DNA of 64,000 nucleotides from Ornithinimicrobium sp. CNJ-824 (GTDB lineage: Bacteria > Actinomycetota > Actinomycetes > Actinomycetales > Dermatophilaceae): positions 141,686 to 205,685 of the forward strand of contig NZ_MKKA01000044.1 in assembly GCF_001942405.1 (NCBI RefSeq), read 5' to 3'. The position numbers and the translations under genes are program-made. How positions within the stretch are numbered: the stretch's first letter is position 1; each line of letters begins with the position of its first letter. This document shows, piece by piece, positions 55,004 to 63,918 of the stretch. The notes beneath the pieces are model-generated. The model was given only the letters and a program-made list of their open reading frames with translations, searched no databases and was not told the origin of the DNA.

Positions 55004-55723
55004 TCAGGCGAAAGCCTCGGCCGGCACCACGGGGGCGCCCTCCTCGATGCCCGCGACGACCCGTTCGGCGACGGCGGCGGGGTCCAGGCCCTGCGGCAGC
55101 CGGGGTCCGGCTCCGGCCAGCGCCCGGCCGACCAGCCCGGTCTCAGTGTGCGGCACCCGCAGGTCGACGACGGCGACCCCGCTGCGGCGCAGCTCCAGGC
55201 CCAGCGCCCGGTCGGCCGCCGCCAGCGCGGCCTTGCTGGCGCCGTAGGCGGCCATCCCAGCCGTGGGCCGGTCGGCGACCACGCCGGAGATCTGGGCGAC
55301 GAAGCCGCTGCTCTCGACGAGGAGGGGCAGGGTCCGGCGCAGCAGCCACAGCGGCCCGACGACGTTGGTGAGGAAGAGCTCCTCCACGACCTCGTCCGGG
55401 GTGTCGACCAGGGACCCGAAGGCCACCACCCCCGCGGCGTTGAGGATCCCGTCGAGCCTCCCGGGGCCCGACCGCAGGTGCTCGACGAGCCGGTCACCCA
55501 GACCAGCGTCGGTCAGGTCGCCCCCGAGCCAGCCGTGGCGCAGCGGCCCGCCCTGGCCGTCCGTGGGCAGGCTGTCGACCAGGGCGCCCAGACGCTGCCC
55601 GTCCCTCCCCACCCCGGTCACCCCGGCGCCGCGACCGGCCAACGCCCGGGCGAGGTGCCCGCCGAGGACCCCCGAGGCGCCCAGCACGACGACGTGCGAG
55701 CCCGACAACGACCGGTGTGACAT
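55004..55723 (-). CDS. Short-chain dehydrogenase/reductase
   Basis: A 239-aa SDR. It has VVVLGASGVLGGHLARALAGRG (nucleotide fold), LNAAGVVAFG (NAG-like), FVAQISGVVAD (Ser) and AYGASKAALAAADRALGLE (YxxxK). A normal classical SDR of unknown substrate. The ATG at 55723 is divergent from the MpaB-family gene, with a 58-base spacer of below-average GC content that probably holds both promoters. Confidence 0.8.
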   Translation of the reverse strand: MSHRSLSGSHVVVLGASGVLGGHLARALAGRGAGVTGVGRDGQRLGALVDSLPTDGQGGPLRHGWLGGDLTDAGLGDRLVEHLRSGPGRLDGILNAAGVVAFGSLVDTPDEVVEELFLTNVVGPLWLLRRTLPLLVESSGFVAQISGVVADRPTAGMAAYGASKAALAAADRALGLELRRSGVAVVDLRVPHTETGLVGRALAGAGPRLPQGLDPAAVAERVVAGIEEGAPVVPAEAFA

Positions 55724-55781
55724 GGTGCCTCCAGCGACGTGAGATTGTCGTGCTGTCCAATCTACGTCAAAGGTGTGTCTC

Positions 55782-56660
55782 ATGCATGGATCTCCTCTCG
55801 GCCGTGTCCAGGGCGCCCTGGGCTCGGCGCTGCGCGCCCGAGTCGCCGGGGACGACGCCCGGGAGCGGGCGCGGGTCATCTGGCAGACGCCCGGGGAGCG
55901 CTGGTTCACGCCGGCCGACCCGGTCTGGCGGGTGCACGCGGACGCCGCCATGTTCCCCGGCGGCGTGGCCGCCCTCCTGCTGCAGATGCTGCACCCGATG
56001 GCGATGGCGGGGGTGGCCGGGCACTCCGGCTACCGGTCCGACCCGTGGGGCCGGCTGCAGCGGACCAGCACCTACCTGGCCGCCACCACCTTCGGCACGG
56101 TGGAGCACGCCACCGCCACCATCGCCCAGGTGCGCGCCGTGCACGAGCGGGTCCGCGGCAGGGACGCGTTCGGCCGGCCCTACCGGGCCAGCGACCCGCA
56201 CCTGCTGATGTGGGTGCACGTCGCCGAGGCCGTCTCCTTCCTGCGGGCCTACCAGGCGTATGCCGCCGCGCCCCTCACCGCCGCCGAGGCGGACACCTAC
56301 GTGGCCCAGGCGGGCGTGTCCGCCCGGCTCCTCGGGGTGCTCGACCCGCCGACCGACGGCGCCGGGATGGAGGCCGTCCTCGAGGGGTTCCGGCCCGAGC
56401 TGGAGGCCACGCCGGCGGCCCGGGACGCGGCCCGTTTCCTGCTCGCCGAGCCGCCCCTGCCGGTGGCCTCGCGCCCGGGGTACTGGGCGATCGCGGCCGG
56501 CGGGGTGGCGCTGCTGGAGCCCTGGTCCCGGCAGATGCTCGACCTGCCCGCCTCGCCACGGCTCTCCCGGTCCGTCCTGCGACCGGTCGGCCGGATCAGC
56601 ACCGCCGGGGTCCGCTGGGCGATGGCGGGGGTCCAGGAGGAGAGGCAGCCGGCGGCGTGA
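55782..56660 (+). CDS. Oxygenase MpaB/latex-clearing (DUF2236) family protein
   Basis: A 292-aa protein of the DUF2236 family (haem oxygenase-like, related to rubber oxygenase Lcp and MpaB). The family hallmark is seen in LLLQMLHPMAMAGVAGHSGYRSDPWGRLQRTSTY and HLLMWVHVAEAVSFLRAYQAY (conserved His residues). I used the ATG at 55782 although an in-frame GTG lies at 55773. Its stop overlaps the GTG of the next gene (GTGA). The reaction is unknown. Confidence 0.8.
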   Translation: MHGSPLGRVQGALGSALRARVAGDDARERARVIWQTPGERWFTPADPVWRVHADAAMFPGGVAALLLQMLHPMAMAGVAGHSGYRSDPWGRLQRTSTYLAATTFGTVEHATATIAQVRAVHERVRGRDAFGRPYRASDPHLLMWVHVAEAVSFLRAYQAYAAAPLTAAEADTYVAQAGVSARLLGVLDPPTDGAGMEAVLEGFRPELEATPAARDAARFLLAEPPLPVASRPGYWAIAAGGVALLEPWSRQMLDLPASPRLSRSVLRPVGRISTAGVRWAMAGVQEERQPAA

Positions 56661-57286
56661 GCCCGGCGTACGCCCTCGGGCTGCTCCTCCACCCGGACGA
56701 CGAGGCGGCGGCGCGGCAGGAGTGGGCGGCGCTGGAGCAGGCCGGGGTCCCCTCCTCCCTGGCCCGGCACCGCGGCAGCACCCACCGCCCCCACCTGACC
56801 GTGGTCACCGGAAGGGCCCCCGACGAGGGCGTGCTCGACCTGGCGGCCCGCCTCCTGCTGCCGCTGCTGCCGCTCACGGCCGTCGTCGAGGGCCAGGTGC
56901 TGCTGGGCGGTCGGTCCCCGGCCCTGGCGCACCGTCTCCGGGTGCCGGCGGCGCTGCGGGAGGCGCGCGACCTGCTGGCCGACCGGTGGCCCGGCGCCGA
57001 CCGGCGGCCGTGGGTGCCGCACCTGAGCCTGACCAGGCGGACGCGGCACGACCACCTCGTCGCGGCGTTGGGAGCGCTGACCCCGGGCACGCACGAGGGG
57101 TCGGTGCGCCTCGTCGCCGCCCGGTGGTGGGACCCCGACACCGGGACGTGGCGCCCCTGGCGGGCCAGGGACGCCACCGTTGAGCCGTGCGGAGCTCACC
57201 AGCCGTGCGGGACCACCACGGCGCGTGCGGAGAGCTCACCGTCCTGCAGCTTGCGGTACGCCTCCAGGGCGTCGTCCAGCGAGTAA
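56657..57286 (+). CDS. 2'-5' RNA ligase superfamily protein
   Basis: A 209-aa (as read) 2H phosphoesterase-like protein. The paired motifs are HRPHLTVVTG and WVPHLSLTRR (HxT/S). Such proteins act as cyclic phosphodiesterases or RNA ligases; the cellular target is unknown. The start overlaps the MpaB-family stop. The last ~35 codons (EPCGAHQPCG onwards) are low-complexity and overlap the alcohol dehydrogenase gene on the other strand by 91 bases. The true end may be near 57180 if a base is missing. Confidence 0.7.
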   Translation: MSPAYALGLLLHPDDEAAARQEWAALEQAGVPSSLARHRGSTHRPHLTVVTGRAPDEGVLDLAARLLLPLLPLTAVVEGQVLLGGRSPALAHRLRVPAALREARDLLADRWPGADRRPWVPHLSLTRRTRHDHLVAALGALTPGTHEGSVRLVAARWWDPDTGTWRPWRARDATVEPCGAHQPCGTTTARAESSPSCSLRYASRASSSE

Positions 57287-58242
57287 CGCTCGACGACGGG
57301 GGCGATCTGGCCGAGGCGGTACATCGCGGCCACGTCGTGCAGGTCCTCGATCGTGCCCCAGTAGGTCGAGGAGAAGTTCACCTCGTAGGGGACGGTGAAG
57401 AAGTTCCACGGGAACGTCCCGCCGCCGATGCCGACGACGGTGAGCGAGCCCTGCTGGGCCACGGTCGCCCCGGCCAGCCTCAGGGTCGCGTCGGCCCCGA
57501 CCATGTCGAAGACCGCGTCCACGCCCCGCCCGCCGGTGAGCTCCTTGATCCGCTCGACCTGGTCGTCCCCGCCCGGCACGGTGACGGCGCCGTACTCCTC
57601 GGCCTGGGCCATCGCCTCCGGCTTGAGGTCGGTGGCGAGAACCTGGGCCCCGGTGAGGGCCTTGAGGATCTGCACCCCGACCAGCCCCAGCCCGCCCAGG
57701 CCGACGACCAGGGCGCTGCGGCCGCCGCCGGCGAGGAAGGGCAGGGCCCTCTTGATCGCGTGGTAGGGCGTCAGGCCGGCGTCGGCCAGCGGCGCGGCGT
57801 CGATCGGGTCGGCGTCCCCCAGGGGGACGAGGTTGCGGGCGGGGGCCAGCAGGTACTCCGCCATCCCGCCGTCGCGCCCCAGGCCCATCGCGGCATACCC
57901 GACCTCCTGCGGCTGGGCGCAGTAGGTGTCCTGGCCGCGGGAGCAGGCCCGGCAACGACCGCAGCCCACGGGCCCGTAGACGAGGTAGGCCGCCCCCTGC
58001 TCGAACCCGGTGACGCCGGGGCCGACCTCCTCGACCCAGCCGGAGTTCTCGTGGCCGAGCACGAAGGGCGGCGTCAGCAGGCCGGTCGGGTCCCCCTCGA
58101 AGTCGTGGAACAGCCCGACGTCGGAGTGGCAGGCGCCCGCGCCGGCCACCTTGAGCAGCACCTCCCCGGGTCCGGGGGTGGGACGGTCCACGTCCTTGAG
58201 GACGGGAAAGGTCTTGTACCCCTCGAAGACGACAGCGCGCAC
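57196..58242 (-). CDS. Zinc-dependent alcohol dehydrogenase
   Basis: A 348-aa MDR-family dehydrogenase. Catalytic Zn ligands are in ACHSDVG, GHENSGWVEEVGPGV and the usual later Cys/Glu. The structural Zn ligands are in CGRCRACSRGQDTYC. The NAD fold is VVGLGGLGLVGVQILKAL. It resembles the NAD-dependent AdhP-like group and some alcohol/aldehyde dehydrogenases of actinobacteria. The substrate is unknown. Convergent overlap with the preceding 2'-5' ligase ORF is likely an annotation end effect. Confidence 0.9.
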   Translation of the reverse strand: MRAVVFEGYKTFPVLKDVDRPTPGPGEVLLKVAGAGACHSDVGLFHDFEGDPTGLLTPPFVLGHENSGWVEEVGPGVTGFEQGAAYLVYGPVGCGRCRACSRGQDTYCAQPQEVGYAAMGLGRDGGMAEYLLAPARNLVPLGDADPIDAAPLADAGLTPYHAIKRALPFLAGGGRSALVVGLGGLGLVGVQILKALTGAQVLATDLKPEAMAQAEEYGAVTVPGGDDQVERIKELTGGRGVDAVFDMVGADATLRLAGATVAQQGSLTVVGIGGGTFPWNFFTVPYEVNFSSTYWGTIEDLHDVAAMYRLGQIAPVVERYSLDDALEAYRKLQDGELSARAVVVPHGW

Positions 58243-58311
58243 GACAGCCTCCTGCTGGTCTAGAACGCCGGCGCGAGGGCCTGAGTGACCAGTCGCTGCG
58301 GACCGGTCGTC

Positions 58312-60098
58312 CTACGATGAAGTGTAGTGGTCGACGGGGACGGCCCGCAGGCCGGTCGCGTCCACGAGCAGCAGCACGTCGCCCTCGGGCACGGCCCCCA
58401 CCGCCTCCGCCAGCTCCTCGACCGAGGGTCGCGCGGGTGCCGCGGCGCGGGGCCGCCAGAGCTGCACGTCAGCCCCCGTGCGGGTGGCGAGGTCGGCGTG
58501 CTCGGCGGGGGAGAGGGTGCCCACGAGAAGCACCGTGCGCGGCCCGTGCCCAGGGGTGGCGGGGGTATGCGGTGCGCGCGCCGGGGCGCGACGGTCCAGC
58601 TCGGCGCGGTCGGCGCGGAAGACGGTCCAGTGGTAGGCCGACAGCAGCGACGTGGTCGCCAGGATGCCGAGCGGGAAGCGGATGCTGCGCATCGTCTCGG
58701 TGTCGATCCCGCCGGCGAGGGCGTCCTCGAGCAGGAGGTAGACGAGGGTGATGAGGGCGATGACCGCCGCGACGCCGGAGACGCCGAAGAGGACGAGCAG
58801 GTAGGTCCTCCGGGTGGGGGAGGCCAGCTCGGCGGCCGGCCCGCTGCCCCGGGCGCGCTGGGCCAGACGCCAGTGCCACCACCACACCGGCAGCCCGACC
58901 GCGAGCAGGACGAGCGCGGCGAGGAGGGCGTTGAGCGCACTGCCGCCGACGACCAGGTCCCGGCCGGCGGCGATGGCCTCGACGAGCGTGACGATGACCA
59001 TGACCAGGCCGGCCGAGGCGGCCAGCAGCCCGACCGCGGCCATGACGTACTCGTAGACCCGGCGGACCTCGGTGCGTGCGGCCGCGCGGCCGGTGCCCAG
59101 CACCTCCTGGTGGTACCACCACACCAGCAGGCCGACGACGACCGCACCCGCCAGGTCGGGGGCGCCGGCGAAGTGCTCGGCGGCGGTGGTGGCGGTCGGG
59201 TCGCCCACCAGCCAGACCAGCACGTCGTAGGCCAGCACGCTCAGCGCGACGATCGCCGCGAGGAGTCCGCCGCCGACCCCGACGAGCAGGACGAGCACGA
59301 GCCACCCGGTGCTCCGTCGTCCCCGGGCCAGGTCCAGCACCCAGTAGACGACCCACACCAGGCGCCGACGAGGAACGTCACGCCGGGACGCAGGAGGCTG
59401 ACGGCACCGCGGCCGACGAGCGACTCGCCGGCCAGCCCGGTCAGCTGGTCCAGGCTCGCGGCGACGAGCCCGGCGAGCCCGACCGCGGCGGTCGCCAGCC
59501 CGACGACCGCGCCCAGCAGGGCCAAGGGGTGCAGGTGGCTGCGCGGGGTCCCACGGCGGCCCCACCAGTGGTGGCCGGCCCAGACCAGGGTCCAGACGAG
59601 GGCGAGCGCGGGGCTGCCGCCCCGGTAGGGCTGGGTGCCCAGCAGCATGGTCAGGGTCTGGTGCCAGCCGACCATGGCCACGACGAGGGAGACCAGGCCC
59701 GCCAGCGTCAGGTAGGCGGCCCAGCCGAGGGCCCGCAGCTCGCGGCGGTCGGCGGCCGTGCGTCGGACGGTCCACCAGGCGAGCAGGGCCCACAGGGGCA
59801 GGGCGATGAGGGTGAAGGCCAGCTCCAGGGCCAGCTGGCTGTCGTCCGGGACCAGGACGTCGTCGGTGTCCAGGAGCCTGCTCAGCAGGCCGGTGACGCC
59901 GGCGGCCGCGGCGAACAGCAGCCCGGCGAGCAGGAGGTACTGGAAGAACCGCCGGACCGACTGCCCGCCGCCCTCGGGCGCCTGCGGGTCGTGCTGCCCG
60001 TCAGTGCCGCCGCGGCGTCGGACGGCGATCACGATCGCCGCGACGATCCCGCCGAGCAGGGCGAGCGGGACCAGGCTGCTCACGACGCCGAGCATCAT
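58312..60098 (-). CDS. DUF5671-like multi-pass membrane protein (frame broken near 59360)
   Basis: About 595 aa after one restored base. There are about 14 hydrophobic helices, with the repeated motif RRFFQYLLLAGLLFAAAAGV and VRRVYEYVMAAVGLLAASAGLVMV: the DUF5671 domain in several copies (RRFFQYLLL..., and later VYEYVMA-type blocks). A soluble C-terminus (AEHADLATRTGADVQLWRPR; VPEGDVLLLVDATG) follows. Function unknown. Its ATG overlaps the stop of the upstream small protein (ATGA at 60095-60098). Confidence 0.65.
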
Positions 60099-60549
60099 GG
60101 CTGCGTCCCCTCGGGGAGGTCGCAGTGGTACATCGGCCACGGCGCCCCCGTCAGGACCCACCCGTCGCCCGCGTCGTCAGCCGGAAGGTCTCCTCCTGGG
60201 TCCACTCGCTCCCGCCGAACGGGGCGCTGTCGGTGTGGACCAGGTCCACCCGGACCGTGGCCCGGTCGTCGTCGACGTCGACGTCGCGCAGCACGACGCG
60301 GGCGTCGCGCTCCACGTAGGCCAGCTCCAGGTCCGCGACACCGCAGTCCCCGTCCGGGTCGAGGTGCGCGGCCGCGGCGTCCATGTCCCGGGAGAAGACG
60401 GCGGTGACGTAGTCCTGCACCGTGGCCTCCGGGGAACCGGCCGGCAGCTCGGTCCGCGGCCGGGTCGCCGAGACCACCCCGGCGACCACCGCCAGCAGCA
60501 CGAGCGCCGCCACCGCGATCGCGAGGACCTTCCCGGCCCGACCGTTCAT
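60095..60549 (-). CDS. Membrane-anchored extracytoplasmic hypothetical protein (frame broken near 60178)
   Basis: Inferred 151 aa. MNGRAGKVLAIAVAALVLLAVVAGVV is an N-terminal membrane anchor. The rest has an NTF2/Mce-associated look: SPEATVQDYVTAVFSRDMDAAAAHLDPDGDCGVADLELAY, then RATVRVDLVHTDSAP, and after a frame change ETFRL-DDAGDGWVLTGAPWPMYHC. The terminal Cys may pair with the earlier one. It is coupled to the DUF5671 gene, so the two may form an envelope complex. The upstream 60550-60751 region marks the change to AT-richer DNA and holds no gene I can support. Confidence 0.6.
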
Positions 60550-60751
60550 GCTCCCAGCGTCCCACCGCGCTGACCTGCGGTACAGGGCCGTGGGTGTGAC
60601 CTGGGACACCTGGCCCGGCTACTCTGGACGACGAACCACACTCACCCAAGAATGGCGCGAGCGGAGCCACGCACAACACTCGAGATCGAGGATTCTGATA
60701 GACGGGAAACCTCCTCCTCAACGTCGGTCGGCAATTGACCTCCTCTGACCT

Positions 60752-62950
60752 TCAGAAACTGCAAAGAGTGCAAAGTCCGCAGGGGCGATCGGACGCCCGG
60801 CGCAGTGAGACCGCGCAAAATCTGAGCGTGCGCCTCGCGGTCCGCTGGGTCGGTGAGTAGGTGAGATGCCCACCCGAAGTAGGCCTCTGCGCGGACGAAG
60901 GATCCTTATCGTAGGACATCAGCAGCAAACCCATGGTGGCCCAGGTGCTCTGGCCCTTAAGCCCCCACGAAACGTTCGCACACACCTGCGCAACCTCGTG
61001 CCTGTTCCTACTACTGCTGGAACTGATGCACTGAATCGTGTGTCCCTGGAAATCGCTATCCTCCATGAGTTTATAGACCCGCGCGAAAGCAACGGCCTCT
61101 AAATCCGGACCTGGAGTCGAGCGTTCGAAGAACCTTGGGTGAGGGGTCAACAATCGGAGGCGAGCCTCGGCTGGATCACGAAAATTGACGCCCTGGATAG
61201 GGTCTCGCGCTAAAGAAGCAAGCGCGGCTCCTCGCACTTCCATCCCCAAGCGGGGATCCAGTAGATAGGCCTCGAGGGCCCGCCAAAGCCTGTCGCTCCA
61301 GCTGACACGAAGCAGGTGGACTGCCAACGCTGCCACGTCGTAGCCTCCTACGCTGTAACCCGAGGACGATTGTTCGACGGCCACCTCAAGTTGGGTAGAA
61401 ATGAACGAAACGGCATCCCTGTGCGATGACGCCTGGCGATCATCCAGGTATTCAAAAACGACATCCCATGGTGACGCAGTGCGATCCTTCTGATACGGAG
61501 GATCTAGTTCGTGTGAGAGCATTATTTCAGTCAAAGAACTCTTCCCCGCGTAACCACTCCACCCAGATGCAGAGATCTTGCGGATGACGGGGGACCACAT
61601 ATGTTCTAGGGATGTTTCCGTGGCATCGGAAGCGCTCAAATGCCTGTGGACTATATTCAGGATTTTCGTGTCGGCTTCGGTTGGATCACGTTCCAACTCG
61701 CGTTGGACACTCTCTATGCACTCCGCGAGTGTGCGCATTCCGCTTAATGACATCGTGCTCAATTTGGGGCTGAACAACAGATCGAGTGCGATTTCGGACA
61801 CGCGACGCAGAGCCTCCTCCGGCAGAAGATCCGCACTCCGCGCCCAGATTTCGAAGTCGATCGCACGTGGGTTCGCGTTCGCCTGCTCTGAGCGCAGAGC
61901 CAAGTCAGCGATGGAAATGAGCGAATCCAAGGGCCCACTAGCTCTTGCCTGTGCCAAGGCTCTTCGCAGGTTCTTTTCGTGGCGCGCTAACCAAAACAAC
62001 GATGGGACGGCTGCGAGCAACTCGAGGTCGTCAGAAGCGCTATGCAAAAGCGAAATGGCCTCCCCCAGGGCAGCTCGGGCACGGCGCCACTCGTGGAATC
62101 CGCCCGTCAACTCTGCGGACACTACAGTAGCGAGAGCCTCGTCGTAATCAGACGCTCGACTCGACCAGACCGTTGACCTATCGAGCGCGTTGCTCTGTCT
62201 TTCGAACATGGTCGACCGTAGATGTGCATCCCGTATGCTTTCTAGCTGTATCCCACGTTGCTGTACCCAACCACGTCGTCGCCTTACTAGATCAATCCAA
62301 AGGTTCGAACCGGGATTCGCCGAAGCGAGCGCCGCGCTGGCGAGATATTGCGCGTGGCTCTTGCAATCCTCAACAACGTCACGCCAAGCCCACTCGATGC
62401 CGGGGCTAGTTGAAAATTCCTCGGTGAAACCGTTGACCTTGTCAAGCGCATTTTGGGCTTGGTTGGCTTGCTCTTGCGCCTGGGGGAAAAGTTCACAATC
62501 TAAGCTGCGATGCGCAGCAACCGCCATAAGGGTGCCATGAAGGAGCCAATCTTCCGCCGAATCGCCATCAATATCCGCTGCCAGGCTGGTCAGGGTGCGT
62601 ATCGCCTGTAGCTCTCGGCCGTTCCACGCAAGTGAGCGGCTCTCGTGTAGGGCGAAGGCAGTTCGTAGGCCGATGGACGCACCCTCATCCGGTTTGGCGG
62701 CCTGAAGTGCGTCTGCGTCAGTGTATCCAGTGATTCGAATCGAATTGCGTACAGCTTGCGGGAACGGATGTGCCTCACTCCGCGATCGGTCGACTATACG
62801 ATCATACTCTGAAAGTCGAAACTCGCTGAGTAACGCCAATTCGGCCGCTCCGGAAAGAGGGTAATTTGGACTAAAATTCGGGTGGGGAGCGATCGCCCAT
62901 GGGGCCACGCAGGCTGCAACCCACTCAATCCCTTTTGTCACTGTTTCCAT
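60752..62950 (-). CDS. Large alpha-helical hypothetical protein of the island operon
   Basis: A 732-aa protein, mostly helical with no predicted membrane helix. Helical repeat-like stretches are seen throughout (LLSEFRLSEYDRIVDR, AIRTLTSLAADIDGDSAEDW, LEAYLLDPRLGMEVRGAALASLARDP), giving a HEAT/TPR-like feel in the last third. It has no recognised nuclease, NTPase or protease motif. It begins within the preceding frame (13-base overlap at 62938-62950), so it is translated with the 157-aa protein. The C-terminal 30 residues are basic and Ser/Cys-rich. Function unknown; the layout (membrane protein, small protein, large scaffold) would fit a defence or stress module. Confidence 0.6.
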   Translation of the reverse strand: METVTKGIEWVAACVAPWAIAPHPNFSPNYPLSGAAELALLSEFRLSEYDRIVDRSRSEAHPFPQAVRNSIRITGYTDADALQAAKPDEGASIGLRTAFALHESRSLAWNGRELQAIRTLTSLAADIDGDSAEDWLLHGTLMAVAAHRSLDCELFPQAQEQANQAQNALDKVNGFTEEFSTSPGIEWAWRDVVEDCKSHAQYLASAALASANPGSNLWIDLVRRRRGWVQQRGIQLESIRDAHLRSTMFERQSNALDRSTVWSSRASDYDEALATVVSAELTGGFHEWRRARAALGEAISLLHSASDDLELLAAVPSLFWLARHEKNLRRALAQARASGPLDSLISIADLALRSEQANANPRAIDFEIWARSADLLPEEALRRVSEIALDLLFSPKLSTMSLSGMRTLAECIESVQRELERDPTEADTKILNIVHRHLSASDATETSLEHMWSPVIRKISASGWSGYAGKSSLTEIMLSHELDPPYQKDRTASPWDVVFEYLDDRQASSHRDAVSFISTQLEVAVEQSSSGYSVGGYDVAALAVHLLRVSWSDRLWRALEAYLLDPRLGMEVRGAALASLARDPIQGVNFRDPAEARLRLLTPHPRFFERSTPGPDLEAVAFARVYKLMEDSDFQGHTIQCISSSSSRNRHEVAQVCANVSWGLKGQSTWATMGLLLMSYDKDPSSAQRPTSGGHLTYSPTQRTARRTLRFCAVSLRRASDRPCGLCTLCSF

Positions 62951-63411
62951 CCTTCCGTTCCGCCATCAGTTTCGTTTCCAGGCGGCGGCGCTGCCCGGAT
63001 GCGTCTCCGACGTTCGACCTTCGCCAGGTTCGGGATAACGTGATCTTGTATTCCGTCTGGTTTTTGAACGCGGCCCATGTAGAAATGATTGTGGGTTGTG
63101 CCGAGAGTAGACATTGCGTCTGTGCCGAAGTCCTCGCTGAGTTCGGGCTCTGGAGAACTCAGGTCGCAGGCGAGGATGATGTGACTCACGAGGCCGCCCA
63201 TTGGTTGGAGCGCCGCAAGGGAAGGCAGGATGCGTTCATGCTGCGTGGCATGGTAAGCCGTCACGCACAGAGATATTGGGTCCTGCGGGCTCCCTGGCCA
63301 CTCCCACCCACCGCGCTCTTCCAGGGATGCCAAGAAACTCTCCTCCCACGCTGGGGCGAGACTGTCCATCTCCCGCCAGAAAGCATAGAGAACAAGCGGT
63401 CTCGTGGTCAT
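62938..63411 (-). CDS. 157-aa hypothetical protein of the island operon
   Basis: It starts MTTRPLVLYAFWREMDSLAP. Segments SLCVTAYHATQHERILPSL and LVSHIILACDLSSPEPELS alternate strand and helix. A THNHFYMGRV piece follows, then a basic tail (KVERRRRIRAAPPPG). The YHATQHE..IILACD pattern suggests an alpha/beta fold, and several His/Asp/Cys residues could be catalytic, but no family is recognised. Its ATG overlaps the stop of the membrane gene by four bases. Confidence 0.55.
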   Translation of the reverse strand: MTTRPLVLYAFWREMDSLAPAWEESFLASLEERGGWEWPGSPQDPISLCVTAYHATQHERILPSLAALQPMGGLVSHIILACDLSSPEPELSEDFGTDAMSTLGTTHNHFYMGRVQKPDGIQDHVIPNLAKVERRRRIRAAPPPGNETDGGTEGWKQ

Positions 63412-63833
63412 GGGTCCGGGGTCTTGTGTCGGATCACGACTAGGCCGTCTAGGGGAACCAGAGAATTAGTGACTATTGAACCGTTGCAGTCGCTGCCAAC
63501 CACTTCCAGATGCTCTCTGAGGGAGAAATGCGGAAGTGTTGCTGTATAGTGCGTGCACTCGATTAACGGAGTTGAGTGCGGCACTACTTGCACGCTTTCG
63601 GTCTTGAGGCCGAATGCAAAGGCGAGAAACAGGGATGCGAAGAGAAAAGTCAAGGCGGCGGAGGCGAACCAGCCTCCGGTGTTGTTCTTGCAGCGGATAC
63701 TATTGTACAATATACGTGTTGCCTCTTCGCCGCGCAACTTCGTGTCACTAGGTAACGACGTGATGGAGGACCAGAGGAAGATTGCTGCGCCCGTTGTGAA
63801 TAGTATTGCGGCGAGAACTGCTGTAAGTGACAC
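63408..63833 (-). CDS. Two-helix membrane protein, first gene of the island operon
   Basis: A 141-aa protein. Transmembrane helices are near 4-24 (TAVLAAILFTTGAAIFLWSS) and 54-76 (FASAALTFLFASLFLAFAFG), with a soluble C-terminus of about 65 residues (HSTPLIECTHYTATLPHFS; VVGSDCNGSIVTNS) that has two Cys. The start is a GTG at 63833. It is the first gene of three coupled genes, as expected for a membrane component expressed with cytoplasmic partners. No family is recognised. The upstream 63834-63918 stretch probably holds its promoter. Confidence 0.5.
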   Translation of the reverse strand: MSLTAVLAAILFTTGAAIFLWSSITSLPSDTKLRGEEATRILYNSIRCKNNTGGWFASAALTFLFASLFLAFAFGLKTESVQVVPHSTPLIECTHYTATLPHFSLREHLEVVGSDCNGSIVTNSLVPLDGLVVIRHKTPDP

Positions 63834-63918
63834 GGCCGGGTTCGTAATGGGCGCCGCGTAGACCTGTAATGTGTAGGTTACGGCTAAGGCAGCTGCAGCG
63901 CCTAGTGCGGCGCGTCGT

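Noticed and set aside
12480..60549. Programmed ribosomal frameshifting as the reason for broken frames
   Set aside because: The breaks lie at unrelated sequences with no common slippery heptamer, occur in genes not known to use frameshifting, and nearly all need one base restored.
60600..60751. tRNA gene or attachment site at the left edge of the island
   Set aside because: No cloverleaf with a T-arm GTTCGA-like loop and no direct repeat shared with 63834-63955 could be found by eye.
62938..63411. Caspase-like or TIR-like effector in the island
   Set aside because: The IILACD and YHATQHE pieces recall such folds only loosely; spacing and flanking residues do not fit either family well enough to name it.
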